Below, piece after piece: positions 1 to 8,961 of a stretch of 64,000 bases of DNA. The stretch covers positions 620,001 to 684,000 of the forward strand of contig NZ_CP049888.1 in NCBI RefSeq assembly GCF_011304355.1, read 5' to 3'. The notes under the pieces were generated by a model. The model was not told the origin of the DNA and searched no databases. It saw only the letters and a program-made list of their open reading frames with translations. The translations under genes were made by a program, and so were the position numbers. This DNA is from Weissella coleopterorum (GTDB taxonomy: Bacteria > Bacillota > Bacilli > Lactobacillales > Lactobacillaceae). Position 1 is the first letter of the stretch. Each line of letters opens with the position of its first letter.

Positions 1-753
1 GAAGCTGGCCGGTCACTTTATAACTTTATCTGGAACGATTTTGCAGATTGGTATATTGAAATGACTAAAGAGACGTTAAACGGGTCTGATGTTCAAGCGA
101 AGCAGAATGTGCAACAAGTATTAGCTTATGTTTTGGACCAAACACTGCGTTTGCTCCATCCGATCATGCCATTCGTTACGGAAGAAATTTGGTTAACGAT
201 GCCCCACGAAGGTGAGTCATTAACTAATGCGGCTTTCCCAGTTTTCAATGCCGAATTAACTGATGCGAAAGCTGAGTCTGACTTTAAGCGGCTTGTGGAT
301 TTGATCACTGCAGTCCGTAATATTCGTACGGAGGCCAATGCGCCAATGTCAACTATGATTGATGTCATGGTACAAACCGATGACAGTGAATTAATGCAGA
401 TTATTGATGAAAATTCAGATTATATCAATCGATTTGTGAAACCTAAGCAATTAATCGTGAATGTAGACGTCAATGCGCCAAAATTGGCAATGACGAAAGT
501 CATTACTGGAGCTGAGGTAATTGTGCCGCTAGCAGAACTGATTAATTTAGACGATGAGATTGTTCGTTTGGAAACTGAGGTCAAGAAATTTCAAGGTGAG
601 GTAAAGCGAGCTCAAGGTAAGTTGAAGAATGAAAAATTCGTCAATTCGGCACCTGAAAAAGTTGTTTTGGCTGAACGTGAAAAACTGGCTGATTGGGAAC
701 ATAAGTTTGCAACGACCAATGAACGTTTAATAGAGTTAAAAGCGGCAAAGTAA
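1..753 (+). CDS. valS: Valine--tRNA ligase, C-terminal part (partial)
   Basis: The window opens inside this gene; frame 1 is open from base 1 and ends at TAA 751-753. The first codons read EAGRSLYNFIWNDFADWYIE, the start of the class Ia anticodon-binding domain of ValRS, followed by a PIMPFVTEEIW segment. The last 65 or so residues are a charged heptad-like stretch (VRLETEVKKFQGEVKRAQ), the C-terminal coiled-coil arm that contacts tRNA-Val in this family. The enzyme charges tRNA-Val in the cytoplasm. The 5' part, including the HIGH and KMSKS motifs and the editing domain, lies outside the window. A strong terminator follows directly. Family assignment is secure from the anticodon-domain and coiled-coil signatures. 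Confidence 0.95.
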   Translation, partial: EAGRSLYNFIWNDFADWYIEMTKETLNGSDVQAKQNVQQVLAYVLDQTLRLLHPIMPFVTEEIWLTMPHEGESLTNAAFPVFNAELTDAKAESDFKRLVDLITAVRNIRTEANAPMSTMIDVMVQTDDSELMQIIDENSDYINRFVKPKQLIVNVDVNAPKLAMTKVITGAEVIVPLAELINLDDEIVRLETEVKKFQGEVKRAQGKLKNEKFVNSAPEKVVLAEREKLADWEHKFATTNERLIELKAAK

Positions 754-780
754 TTGCAGAATTTTATTTTAATGAGATGA

Positions 781-827
781 TAGTATTTAAAAGGTTCAGG
801 TTGAACTATTTTAAATACTATTTTTTT
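781..827 (+). terminator. Intrinsic terminator after valS
   Basis: A 12-bp perfect stem TAGTATTTAAAA (781-792) / TTTTAAATACTA (809-820) encloses a second 5-bp stem GTTCA/TGAAC, and a run of seven T follows at 821-827. It separates valS from folC. Confidence 0.9.
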
Positions 828-933
828 GAAATAAGGCTGGTCAGAATTAGTTTCAGATAAGTGCCTAATAATGATTAATCGGTTTATCAATAAAAGGCGA
901 ATCAAGGTTTGATCACAGTTAAAGGATATAAAA

Positions 934-2250
934 ATGATTAAAAATTATGATGATGCAATTAATTTTATTCATGGTCGCCATAAATGGAGTAAAACGAATA
1001 CTTTTGAGCGTATTACAAATTTGTTACAGGCATTGGGTAATCCGCAAGATCAATTACAATATGTGCATATTACAGGGACGAACGGTAAAGGGTCTGTTGC
1101 CCGAATGACTGAGCAATTATTGATGGAACATGGCTTAAAGGTTGGATTGTTTACATCACCATTTATTATGCGGTTTAATGAACGAATTCAAGTGGATAAT
1201 GTTCCCATTAGTGATGAAGATTTGACTAGGACGATGCAACAAATTGAGCCGATTTTGCTGGAAATGGATCGTTCTTCAGAGGTTGGAGGAGTGACTGAAT
1301 TTGAAACTTTAACTGCGTTAATGTTTGTTTATTTTGCGCAGCAAAGCTTGGATGTCGTTGTATTAGAAGTTGGAATCGGTGGAATGTGGGACACGACCAA
1401 TGTGATTCCAAATAAATTAGTTGCTGTTATTACGACGATTGGCTTAGATCATCAAAAAATATTAGGCCAAACAATGACAGAAATTGCCCAACAAAAAGCA
1501 GGAATTATTAAGCATGTTAACCAACCAACTGTGATTGGAAGGTTGCCAAAGTTAGTTCTACCTGTGATTAATCAAAAAACACATCAATTATATCAATTAG
1601 GCAAGTTTTTTAAGGCTGAACAAATTCAACAAAATCGGCAAGGAGCTTGGAATTTTGCTTGGCTGGATCAATCAGGACGACATTTTGAAGACTTAACCTT
1701 ACCGCTCCTTGGAATGTATCAATTAGATAATGCGGCAGTTGCTTTAGAAGTATCCGCTTTGACATTGCAAGCTTTGGGACGGTCAATGCAAGAAAAATCA
1801 ATTAAATCAGCCCTTAATCAGGTCCAATGGCCAGCGCGATTTGAACAAATCAGCCGGAGCCCTGAAATAATATTGGATGGGGCGCATAATTTAGCAGGAA
1901 TTCAAGCACTAGTTCAAACATTGCGTCAAAAGTATCGTAATGAATCGGTGATTGTGATTATGGGAGTTTTAGCCGATAAGAATTATCAACAAATGTTAGC
2001 GGAACTGGCCAATGAACCTTGGATCAAAGTGATTGTGGTGAATTTTGATGCTCCTAATCAACGACAGGCAATTGATCCTCATCGTGTAGTGAATGAACTT
2101 GCACATCAAAATATTTCGGTAGGTGGGGATTGGCAGAGCGTTTTAGATGCTGAACTAGCTAAGAATATACAGGCAAAAATAATTATTAGTGGTTCGCTCT
2201 ATTTTGTATCTGAAGTTCGACAAGTTTGGGTTAGTACGCATTCTATTTAG
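934..2250 (+). CDS. folC: Bifunctional folylpolyglutamate synthase/dihydrofolate synthase
   Basis: This 438-residue protein is a Mur-ligase-family enzyme that adds glutamate to folates, and in many bacteria also joins dihydropteroate to glutamate. The P-loop TGTNGKGS is at residues 47-54. It is followed by the omega-loop/ATPase region (LFTSPFIMRFNERIQV), the VGIGGMWDTTNV segment and the C-terminal DGAHN motif of the Mur ligase domain (ILDGAHNLAG). The ATG at 934 has AAAGGA seven bases upstream. The gene stands alone between the valS terminator and the rRNA methyltransferase gene, a common neighbourhood in lactobacilli (valS-folC). Length is normal for the family. Confidence 0.95.
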   Translation: MIKNYDDAINFIHGRHKWSKTNTFERITNLLQALGNPQDQLQYVHITGTNGKGSVARMTEQLLMEHGLKVGLFTSPFIMRFNERIQVDNVPISDEDLTRTMQQIEPILLEMDRSSEVGGVTEFETLTALMFVYFAQQSLDVVVLEVGIGGMWDTTNVIPNKLVAVITTIGLDHQKILGQTMTEIAQQKAGIIKHVNQPTVIGRLPKLVLPVINQKTHQLYQLGKFFKAEQIQQNRQGAWNFAWLDQSGRHFEDLTLPLLGMYQLDNAAVALEVSALTLQALGRSMQEKSIKSALNQVQWPARFEQISRSPEIILDGAHNLAGIQALVQTLRQKYRNESVIVIMGVLADKNYQQMLAELANEPWIKVIVVNFDAPNQRQAIDPHRVVNELAHQNISVGGDWQSVLDAELAKNIQAKIIISGSLYFVSEVRQVWVSTHSI

Positions 2251-2357
2251 CGTCCAAAAAGGATGATTTGGTTTAAGATGGGGTTAATTTGGTTAGAAGA
2301 TTGCTTGATTAAAATCATCTACATTAACTGACTTTAATGTGTTATAGTTTAAGTTAT

Positions 2358-2394
2358 CTTGCTTTTTGACCAAAGCAAGAGCTGCTTTTGGCAG
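2358..2394 (+). promoter_or_regulatory. Two small hairpins in the leader of the rRNA methyltransferase gene
   Basis: An 8-bp perfect inverted repeat CTTGCTTT (2358-2365) / AAAGCAAG (2372-2379) is followed by CTGC/GCAG (2382-2385, 2391-2394) and TTTTAC. It lies 45 to 80 bases before the ATG, downstream of a possible -10 TATAGT at 2343. The T-run is short, so it could be a weak attenuator or chance; low confidence. Confidence 0.3.
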
Positions 2395-2439
2395 TTTTAC
2401 AAATGAGTTGTCGAAAATACCATTTGAGGAGATAAAATA

Positions 2440-3810
2440 ATGGCAAAAATTAATGCACCAGTTTATAAGAATCAAGAACTGGAAGGTGAAGTGATTGATC
2501 TAACGTATCAAGGGATGGGCGTAGTCAAAGTTAATGATTATCCAATCTTTGTCGTGGATGCTGTGCCAGGTGAGATTGTTCAGTTGGGCGTTACTAAGGT
2601 TCAAAAGAACTTTGCTTTTGGTCGTGTAATTAAGCGCATTCGGGAATCTGATGAGCGTAACCATGAAGTTAATCAAGCAGCGTTGACTACTGGAATTGCA
2701 CCATTGGCAAACTTAACTTATGCTGCTCAATTGAAATTCAAACAAAAACAAATTCAAGAATTATTTAAGAAGGTTCACGTTCAAGCCGAAATTAATCCGA
2801 CGATCGGAATGGATAATCCAGTTGGATATCGGAATAAAGCACAAGTTCCAGTGCGAAAGGTTCGTGGTCAATTAACGACAGGTTTTTACCGTCGTAACTC
2901 ACATCAATTAGTTCCCATTGAAGATTACTATATTCAAGATCCAGCAATTGATAAAGCTATCATTATCGTTCGTGATCTAATGCGGCATTATCAACTTGAT
3001 GCATATGATGAAGAAGCGCATACCGGTGATATTCGTACAATCATGGTTCGGCGCGGTTATTACAGTCATGAAATGATGGTGGTTATTGTAACACGACGGA
3101 ATAAGTTACCAGTAGCTGAAATGTTGGTGGAAGGAATTAAAAAAGCCTTGCCAGAAGTAACTTCAATTATTCAAAACGTTAATTCTGATAAAACCAATGT
3201 TATTATGGGATCAAAGAATAAAACATTGTGGGGTGCTGACTATATCACCGACACATTATGGGGAAAGACTTTTGAAATTGGACCAATGTCATTCTACCAA
3301 GTGAATCCTCAAACCACGGAAAGCTTGTACAGTCTGGCGGTTGAAAAAGCAGGTTTGACTGGGCAGGAATTAGTCCTTGATGCGTATTCTGGAATTGGAA
3401 CTATCTCGTTGTCAGTTGCCGCACAAGCACGTCAAGTAATTGGAGTCGAAATTGTGCCTGGCGCAGTTGAAGATGCCAAGCGGAACGCTAAGATCAACGG
3501 AATTGAAAATGTTGAATTTGAGCTTGGTAAGGCCGAAGAAAAGATGGTGGAGTGGCAAGCAGTGGAACTTCAACCGGACGTTATTTTCGTTGATCCGCCA
3601 CGGAAGGGCTTGACTCCTGAATTAATTGATGCAGCTACTGGTATGCAACCTAATAAGATTGTTTATATATCATGTAATCCGGCAACCTTGGCACGCGACG
3701 CTGAACATTTATTGGAAAATGGTTACCAAATTGATGGCCCAGTACAACCAATTGATCAGTTCCCGCAAACAACCCATATTGAAACAGTAACTGTATTTAT
3801 CAAAGCCTAA
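2440..3810 (+). CDS. rlmD: 23S rRNA (uracil-5-)-methyltransferase, RlmD/RlmCD family
   Basis: 456 residues, with an N-terminal TRAM domain (about residues 1-60) followed by a class I SAM-dependent methyltransferase domain. The SAM-binding loop reads VLDAYSGIGTISL, the motif IFVDPPRKG supplies the catalytic-loop aspartate, and the nucleophile cysteine is in YISCNPATLARD. The family makes m5U in 23S rRNA; in Firmicutes a single enzyme often modifies both U747 and U1939. The region that holds the 4Fe-4S cysteines in the E. coli enzyme reads TTGIAPLANLTYAAQL here, with no cysteine, so no cluster is expected. The ATG at 2440 follows GAGGAG. A bulged terminator hairpin follows. Confidence 0.93.
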   Translation: MAKINAPVYKNQELEGEVIDLTYQGMGVVKVNDYPIFVVDAVPGEIVQLGVTKVQKNFAFGRVIKRIRESDERNHEVNQAALTTGIAPLANLTYAAQLKFKQKQIQELFKKVHVQAEINPTIGMDNPVGYRNKAQVPVRKVRGQLTTGFYRRNSHQLVPIEDYYIQDPAIDKAIIIVRDLMRHYQLDAYDEEAHTGDIRTIMVRRGYYSHEMMVVIVTRRNKLPVAEMLVEGIKKALPEVTSIIQNVNSDKTNVIMGSKNKTLWGADYITDTLWGKTFEIGPMSFYQVNPQTTESLYSLAVEKAGLTGQELVLDAYSGIGTISLSVAAQARQVIGVEIVPGAVEDAKRNAKINGIENVEFELGKAEEKMVEWQAVELQPDVIFVDPPRKGLTPELIDAATGMQPNKIVYISCNPATLARDAEHLLENGYQIDGPVQPIDQFPQTTHIETVTVFIKA

Positions 3811-3842
3811 CTTATAAATATTACTTTCATTCAATATATATA

Positions 3843-3889
3843 AACATCGGAAGCATTGGCCAACTACGGTAAAATGCTCCGATGTTTTT
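3843..3889 (+). terminator. Intrinsic terminator after rlmD
   Basis: AACATCGGAAGCATT (3843-3857) pairs with AATGCTCCGATGTT (3873-3886) with one bulged A, and the downstream arm continues into a T-run. Confidence 0.8.
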
Positions 3890-3942
3890 AATTATCATGA
3901 TGTTGCAATGATACAGAATTGTTTGAGTCGATGAATTCAACC

Positions 3943-3968
3943 TTATCATTGATAATCAATGTTATAAT
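3943..3968 (+). promoter_or_regulatory. Extended -10 promoter with overlapping palindromes
   Basis: TGTTATAAT (3960-3968) is an extended -10 element with no good -35. Immediately upstream are two overlapping perfect palindromes, TTATCA-T-TGATAA (3943-3955) and ATTGAT-A-ATCAAT (3948-3960), placed where a regulator could block or recruit polymerase. They precede the Gfo/Idh gene. Confidence 0.45.
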
Positions 3969-4004
3969 TGAAATATCATAACGGATTAAAGGGAGGGCAA
4001 GTTG

Positions 4005-5000
4005 ATGACATTAAAATTGGGAATTATTGGTACAAATTGGATTACGAAGATGTTCGTTGAGGCTGCACTGGCAACCAAACAATATGAATTAGTTGCGGTT
4101 TATTCACGAACCGAGGCAAAAGGTCAGGATTTTACTACGAACTTCGCTGGTGACCAGGCGGTATGGACCGATTTAAACGATTTTTTGCAAAGTGGGATTG
4201 ATGTCGTTTACATCGCTTCGCCAAATAGTTTACATTTTGAGCAGGCATACGCGGCTATTGAAGCTGGGGTCAATGTGATTGTTGAAAAATCAGCGTTTGA
4301 TAATCCGGAGCAATATGAAAAAATTTACTCATTATTGCAAAAAAATCCAACAGTTAAATTATTTGAGGCAGCTCGGCATATTTACCAAGATAATTTTAAA
4401 ATCATTGAACAAAAAGTTAATCAAATGGCACATATTTCAGGAGCAACATTTGTTTATGAAAAATATTCATCACGTTTTGATGATTACTTAGCTGGTAAAA
4501 AACCGAATGTCTTATCACGTGAATTTTCAGCGGGTGCTTTGGCAGATTTAGGGGTTTACCCCCTTTATGCAGCAATCAAGTTGTTTGGACTGCCAGATGA
4601 TCAATTTTATTTTGCCACGTTACTAGATAATGGCGCTGATGGACGAGGAACCGTGATCTTACGCTATCCAAAATTTGATGTTACCCTTATTTTTGGTAAA
4701 AGTGCCAATTCATATGAATTATCAGAAATTCATGGACGACGGGACACTATCGTGATTGATAATATTGCTGAATTAGGTGAAGTTAAATACGATGATGGAC
4801 AAGGAAATGTCACGGTAATTAGTCAGCCGGCACCTGATAATCCAATGGTGCAAGAGGCAGAATTTTTTGCCAATATTCTACAAAATAAGTTACAAACACC
4901 AAATGATTATGAAGAAGCAACTATTTTAAGTCAAAAAGTAAATCTAGTATTGACGAAATTGCGGCATTCAGCGGGAATTAAATTCCCAAGTGACCAATAA
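4005..5000 (+). CDS. Gfo/Idh/MocA family NAD(P)-dependent oxidoreductase
   Basis: A 331-residue protein with an N-terminal Rossmann fold (LGIIGTNWITKMFVEAAL, about residues 3-20), the family signature VYIASPNSLHFEQAYAAIEAGVNVIVEKSA (EKxx lysine motif near residue 95) and a C-terminal alpha/beta substrate domain. Members oxidise or reduce sugars, inositols or related cyclic compounds; the substrate cannot be read from sequence. I use ATG 4005, eight bases after GGAGG, rather than the TTG at 4002. It may be co-transcribed with the helicase 19 bases downstream, although the two have no obvious functional link. Confidence 0.88.
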   Translation: MTLKLGIIGTNWITKMFVEAALATKQYELVAVYSRTEAKGQDFTTNFAGDQAVWTDLNDFLQSGIDVVYIASPNSLHFEQAYAAIEAGVNVIVEKSAFDNPEQYEKIYSLLQKNPTVKLFEAARHIYQDNFKIIEQKVNQMAHISGATFVYEKYSSRFDDYLAGKKPNVLSREFSAGALADLGVYPLYAAIKLFGLPDDQFYFATLLDNGADGRGTVILRYPKFDVTLIFGKSANSYELSEIHGRRDTIVIDNIAELGEVKYDDGQGNVTVISQPAPDNPMVQEAEFFANILQNKLQTPNDYEEATILSQKVNLVLTKLRHSAGIKFPSDQ

Positions 5001-5019
5001 TAACTAGAACGGGGAAAGT

Positions 5020-6387
5020 ATGAACGAACAAATTAAAGCACGGTTGAGTCAAGCCGGATTCTTAGCGATGACACCAATTCAGTCGGCCGTCGAGCCGGAT
5101 TTAGCAGCAGGTGAATCAATTGATGGACTGGCTCCAACAGGGACTGGAAAAACATTGGCGTTTACCTGGCCACTATTGCCAAAGTTACAAGCTGGTGATG
5201 GAGAACAATTGTTGGTGATGGCGCCATCACAAGAGTTAGCGATGCAAACGACCCGGGTGATGCGCGAATGGGCTAGTTTATTTGATTTAAAAGTGTTGGC
5301 CTTAACAGGGGGCGCAAATGTTAAACATCAACTGGATCGGTTAAAGAAGCATCCAGAAATTTTGGTGGGAACGCCAGGGCGAGTGGCTGAATTAGTGCAA
5401 AATAAAAAATTGAAGCTACAGCGGTTACGTACGTTGATTTTAGATGAGGCTGATATTTTACTCAAAGAGGAAACCGCAGAACAACTTCAAACTATTTGGG
5501 AAGTTTATGGTGATGAAACCATCCAAGTTGCTTTATTTGGGGCAACTGCTGTTGATCCTATGATTCCAGTGAAGTTATTTGATCGTCCCTTTAAACGGAT
5601 TGATCAACGGGATGTACCGATGCCGACCAGCTTACAGCATTTAATGATTCCAACGGCGAATGACCAGAAGCAAAAACGGTTACGTCAATTTGCTAGTCAA
5701 AATCACTTCCAAGCAATGGTCTTTTTCAATACGACGAAGGCATTAAAGACAACGGCAAGCTTTTTAGCCCATGAACATGTGGCTATGGCCACGTTAGTGC
5801 GAGGAGATTCAAGTAGTACTCGAGCGAAGGCACTGGATAATTTCCGCAAGGGTCAAGCTAAATTTCTTTTAACGACCGATGTCGCAGCTCGTGGGTTGGA
5901 TATTACTGATTTATCAGCAGTGATTAATTTTGATTTACCACGTGATGGAGAAACTTACACGCATCGTGCGGGACGTACAGGTCGGATGGGTAAAGCTGGG
6001 TTGGTCATTACGCTTGGAAATGATCATGATGCGCGCGATTTAAAAAGATTAGTGCAAGTGGAGATGGATATCTTACCTTGGACTAGTTTTGTAAGTCGTT
6101 TAGGAGTTAAAGCCGGTAGCGCTAAGTTAGAAGGTGCGGCAAGTCCAACAAATGTGCATCGCAAGCCACGTGAAACTACAAAAAATTCGGCAAGCCCTTC
6201 TAAGAAACAAAAGCCAATTGATAGAAAAAAGATCGGCAAGCCTGCTCCCAAAAAGAATATTACTCTGGTAGCCCCGGAGTCAGAAGTTGAGACCACTAGT
6301 CGGAGTGAACGATTTGAAAAAATCAAGAAAGCTAAGCGACGTAAGCAAAAAGATAAGGGTAAGCCTAAACGTAATCAAGATAAGTAG
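5020..6387 (+). CDS. DEAD-box ATP-dependent RNA helicase
   Basis: 455 residues with the ordered superfamily 2 motifs: Q motif (MTPIQ), motif I APTGTGKT, motif Ia (MAPSQELAMQ), GTPGR, motif II DEAD (LILDEADILL), a motif III variant GAT, and C-terminal motifs ARGLDI and HRAGRTGRMGK. A lysine- and arginine-rich tail of about 90 residues follows and probably binds RNA. It resembles the small YfmL/CshB-type helicases of Firmicutes that act in ribosome assembly or RNA turnover; which one cannot be decided here. ATG 5020 has a GGGGAAAG upstream. A terminator follows. Confidence 0.92.
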   Translation: MNEQIKARLSQAGFLAMTPIQSAVEPDLAAGESIDGLAPTGTGKTLAFTWPLLPKLQAGDGEQLLVMAPSQELAMQTTRVMREWASLFDLKVLALTGGANVKHQLDRLKKHPEILVGTPGRVAELVQNKKLKLQRLRTLILDEADILLKEETAEQLQTIWEVYGDETIQVALFGATAVDPMIPVKLFDRPFKRIDQRDVPMPTSLQHLMIPTANDQKQKRLRQFASQNHFQAMVFFNTTKALKTTASFLAHEHVAMATLVRGDSSSTRAKALDNFRKGQAKFLLTTDVAARGLDITDLSAVINFDLPRDGETYTHRAGRTGRMGKAGLVITLGNDHDARDLKRLVQVEMDILPWTSFVSRLGVKAGSAKLEGAASPTNVHRKPRETTKNSASPSKKQKPIDRKKIGKPAPKKNITLVAPESEVETTSRSERFEKIKKAKRRKQKDKGKPKRNQDK

Positions 6388-6450
6388 CTGCAATGCCAAA
6401 GATACTTAGATTCTTATTAAGATGTATTTTTAAACAAAAATAAAATTAGA

Positions 6451-6488
6451 GGTTAATGGCCAGTTTCGGATTGGTTATTAGCTTTTTT
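6451..6488 (+). terminator. Intrinsic terminator after the helicase gene
   Basis: GTTAATGGCCAG (from 6452) pairs with TTGGTTATTAGC (6471-6482) using several G-U wobbles, followed by TTTTTT. Confidence 0.65.
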
Positions 6489-6535
6489 ATTTAGCAAAAA
6501 TCAATTGTGAATCGTACGTTTACCAATCGGATTTG

Positions 6536-6544
6536 TGGTAAAAT
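6536..6544 (+). promoter_or_regulatory. folD: Probable extended -10 promoter of the folD operon
   Basis: TGGTAAAAT matches TGnTAtAAT in an intergenic stretch directly downstream of a terminator. A direct repeat ATGCATAA lies just after it (from about 6545) and could be a transcribed-leader or operator element. No convincing -35. Confidence 0.45.
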
Positions 6545-6598
6545 ATGCATAAGAATGCATAAATTCATAGTGATGGGTTGAAGAAAGGTGCGGCGTCA

Positions 6599-7477
6599 AT
6601 GGCAAAAATTATTAATGGGAAAGAAATTGCGCAAAAAGTACGTGCAGACGTTACTAAAAAAGTAGAAAAAATGATTGCACAAGGAATTACTCCAGGACTA
6701 GCAGTAATTATTGTTGGCGAGGATCCTGCAAGTCAAATCTATGTTCGTAATAAAGAACGTGCCGCCGCTAAGGCTGGTATTAATGGACAAACGATTCAAT
6801 TTCCAACGGATGTATCCGAAGTGGTCGTATTCAATAAAATTCAGGAATTAAATCAGGATGATAGCATTGACGCCATTTTGTTACAGAGTCCCGTTCCTAG
6901 TCAGATTGATGAAGAGAAAATGCAATCAGCCATTGATCCTAATAAAGATGTGGATGGATTTAATCCATTAAATATTGGGAAATTATTTGCCAATCGAGCA
7001 GGTTATTATCCAGTGGCGAACACCCCAAAGGGAATTATGACGCTATTGGCGGAGACACAAGTCGAGTTACAAGGGAAGTTTGTGGTGATCTTAGGCCGTT
7101 CAATTTTAGTGGGGCGTCCCTTATTTGCATTATTAGAAGCAGAAAATGCAACGGTAGCATTATTACATCGCTATACTTCAGATGAACTGCGACATCGTTT
7201 ATTACAGCAGGCCGATGTTGTGATTGCTGCTACGGGCGTCCCTGGGTTAGTACGAGGAATAGATCTAAAAGCGGGATCAGTAGTGATCGATGTTGGAATT
7301 ACACGCTTACCGGATGGTCACTTAACCGGAGATGTTGATTTTTTGGCAGCGCAGGATACGGTCGCAGCAATTACCCCAGTACCCGGTGGAGTAGGACCGA
7401 TGACAATTGCTACCTTATTACAAACAACGGTCGAATTAGCGGCCAAACATCATCAAATGGAGTTACAGGAGCTATAA
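6599..7477 (+). CDS. folD: Bifunctional methylenetetrahydrofolate dehydrogenase/methenyltetrahydrofolate cyclohydrolase
   Basis: A 292-residue enzyme interconverting methylene-, methenyl- and formyl-tetrahydrofolate for purine and formyl-Met synthesis. Visible signatures are the catalytic-lysine helix YVRNKERAAAKAGI, LLQSPVP, the DVDGFNP segment, and the NADP-binding motif GRSILVGRP. The C-terminal signature PVPGGVGPMTIATLL is intact. I choose ATG 6599 (MAKIINGKEI, matching the family N-terminus, with AAAGG ten bases upstream) over a TTG seven codons earlier. Only one base separates its stop from xseA, so it heads a tight operon running to recN. Confidence 0.96.
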   Translation: MAKIINGKEIAQKVRADVTKKVEKMIAQGITPGLAVIIVGEDPASQIYVRNKERAAAKAGINGQTIQFPTDVSEVVVFNKIQELNQDDSIDAILLQSPVPSQIDEEKMQSAIDPNKDVDGFNPLNIGKLFANRAGYYPVANTPKGIMTLLAETQVELQGKFVVILGRSILVGRPLFALLEAENATVALLHRYTSDELRHRLLQQADVVIAATGVPGLVRGIDLKAGSVVIDVGITRLPDGHLTGDVDFLAAQDTVAAITPVPGGVGPMTIATLLQTTVELAAKHHQMELQEL

Positions 7478-7478
7478 A

Positions 7479-8747
7479 ATGAAGGACTATTTAACAGTCA
7501 GTGCTTTAACCCAGTACTTAAAGCGCAAATTCACAGCTGATCCTTACCTGCAAAAAGTATATTTAACTGGTGAAATCTCAAATTTCAGACGTCGTCCAAA
7601 ACATCAATATTTTTCAATTAAAGATGATCAGGCGGTGATTAATGCCACGATGTTTCAAGGGGTTTTTAACAAACTCCCCTTTGAATTAGAAAGTGGGATG
7701 AAGGTGAATATCGTGGGCCATTTGGATCTATACGCGCCCAGTGGTAGTTATTCAGTGATCGTTGAGAAAATGGAACCTGATGGAATTGGGGCGTTGGCGG
7801 TTCAATTTGAACAATTGAAAAACAAATTGCAAAAAGCGGGACTTTTTGAAAAAAATCAACGTTCGATTCCGCGGTTTCCTAAAAATATTGCAGTGATCAC
7901 ATCCCCAAGTGGAGCGGTGATTCGCGATATTATGACCACGGTACAACGACGCTATCCGATTGCTCAGATCACACTTTATCCGGCGGCAGTGCAAGGTGAA
8001 CAAGCAGTTCCCAGTTTATTGCGCCAATTAGAAGCTGTCGAGGCCAAAGATGTTTATGATGTCTTAATCATTGGTCGTGGTGGTGGTTCGATGGAAGATT
8101 TATGGGCATTTAATGATGAACAGCTAGCTTTGAAATTAGCCCAAAGTCCGATTCCTGTGATTAGTTCCGTTGGCCATGAAACAGATACTACAATTGCCGA
8201 TTACGTCGCCGATCAACGCGCAGCAACCCCCACGGCAGCGGCGGAGATTGCAACTCCTATTTTGTTGACAGATGTTCAAAACGGATTATTAACTCTTCAG
8301 ATGCAAATGAGCCATGGACTTGGGAAAAAATTGCAATATTTAAGAGAGAAATTTGAACGTGTGCGGCAAAGCCGGGTTTTGAATGAACCATCCCGATTGT
8401 ATGAGGGGGTTAATCAAAGATTAGATTTGGCAACTCAAAATTTGCAAAATAACTATGGGAATTTAATTCAGCAAAAACAACATCAGTTTAATTTGCTTGA
8501 ACAACGCTTAACCCCTGCGATGGAGCGACAATTGCAAAGTAAGCAAAACCGTTATCAGCAATTAGTGAATGGTTTGAATTTAGTGAGTCCATTGGCGGTT
8601 TTGGCTCGTGGATATAGTGTAACTACGATCGATGAAACGATCATTAAAAGTATTGACCAAGTAAAGATAGGAAAGACAGTCAAAGTTCAAGTTAGCGACG
8701 GAACGATTGTGGCGAAAGTACAAGGAGTGGAGAAGCAAGATGAGTGA
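7479..8747 (+). CDS. xseA: Exodeoxyribonuclease VII large subunit
   Basis: 422 residues. An N-terminal OB fold (YLTGEISNFRRRPKHQYFSIKD, about residues 25-100) is followed by the conserved catalytic core with ITSPSGAVIRDI, IIGRGGGSMEDLWAFND and SSVGHETDTTIADYVADQRAATPTAAAE. A long helical region and a C-terminal beta strand segment (LARGYSVTTID) complete the family architecture. With XseB it forms the single-strand-specific exonuclease VII. The stop overlaps the xseB start by 8 bases, consistent with translational coupling. Confidence 0.97.
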   Translation: MKDYLTVSALTQYLKRKFTADPYLQKVYLTGEISNFRRRPKHQYFSIKDDQAVINATMFQGVFNKLPFELESGMKVNIVGHLDLYAPSGSYSVIVEKMEPDGIGALAVQFEQLKNKLQKAGLFEKNQRSIPRFPKNIAVITSPSGAVIRDIMTTVQRRYPIAQITLYPAAVQGEQAVPSLLRQLEAVEAKDVYDVLIIGRGGGSMEDLWAFNDEQLALKLAQSPIPVISSVGHETDTTIADYVADQRAATPTAAAEIATPILLTDVQNGLLTLQMQMSHGLGKKLQYLREKFERVRQSRVLNEPSRLYEGVNQRLDLATQNLQNNYGNLIQQKQHQFNLLEQRLTPAMERQLQSKQNRYQQLVNGLNLVSPLAVLARGYSVTTIDETIIKSIDQVKIGKTVKVQVSDGTIVAKVQGVEKQDE

Positions 8748-8961
8748 ACAAACATTTGAAGCTAAATTAAATACATTAGAAAAAATTGTGGGCCAACTTG
8801 AGGAAGGCGAAGTGCCTTTAGGAACAGCAATGGAGGCTTTTGCGGAAGGGACGAAACTTGTTAAATCGTTACAAAACGAATTGCAGACTGCGGAGCAAAA
8901 TCTGACTAAGATGGTTCAAGAAGATGGTACTGAGGTCCCATTTGATGTTGAGGGAAAATAA
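8740..8961 (+). CDS. xseB: Exodeoxyribonuclease VII small subunit
   Basis: A 73-residue protein (MSEQTFEAKLNTLEKIVGQLEEGEVPL) that is entirely the XseB two-helix hairpin; several copies coat one XseA. ATG 8740 lies inside the end of xseA and is preceded by AAGGAG at 8722-8727. An upstream TTG would add 11 non-conserved residues and is not used. Its TAA overlaps the ispA ATG (TAATG). Confidence 0.95.
   Translation: MSEQTFEAKLNTLEKIVGQLEEGEVPLGTAMEAFAEGTKLVKSLQNELQTAEQNLTKMVQEDGTEVPFDVEGK

Noticed and set aside
2293..2475. Minus-strand 60-codon ORF before rlmD
   Set aside because: No ribosome binding site, no recognisable similarity, and it overlaps the start of a clear gene.
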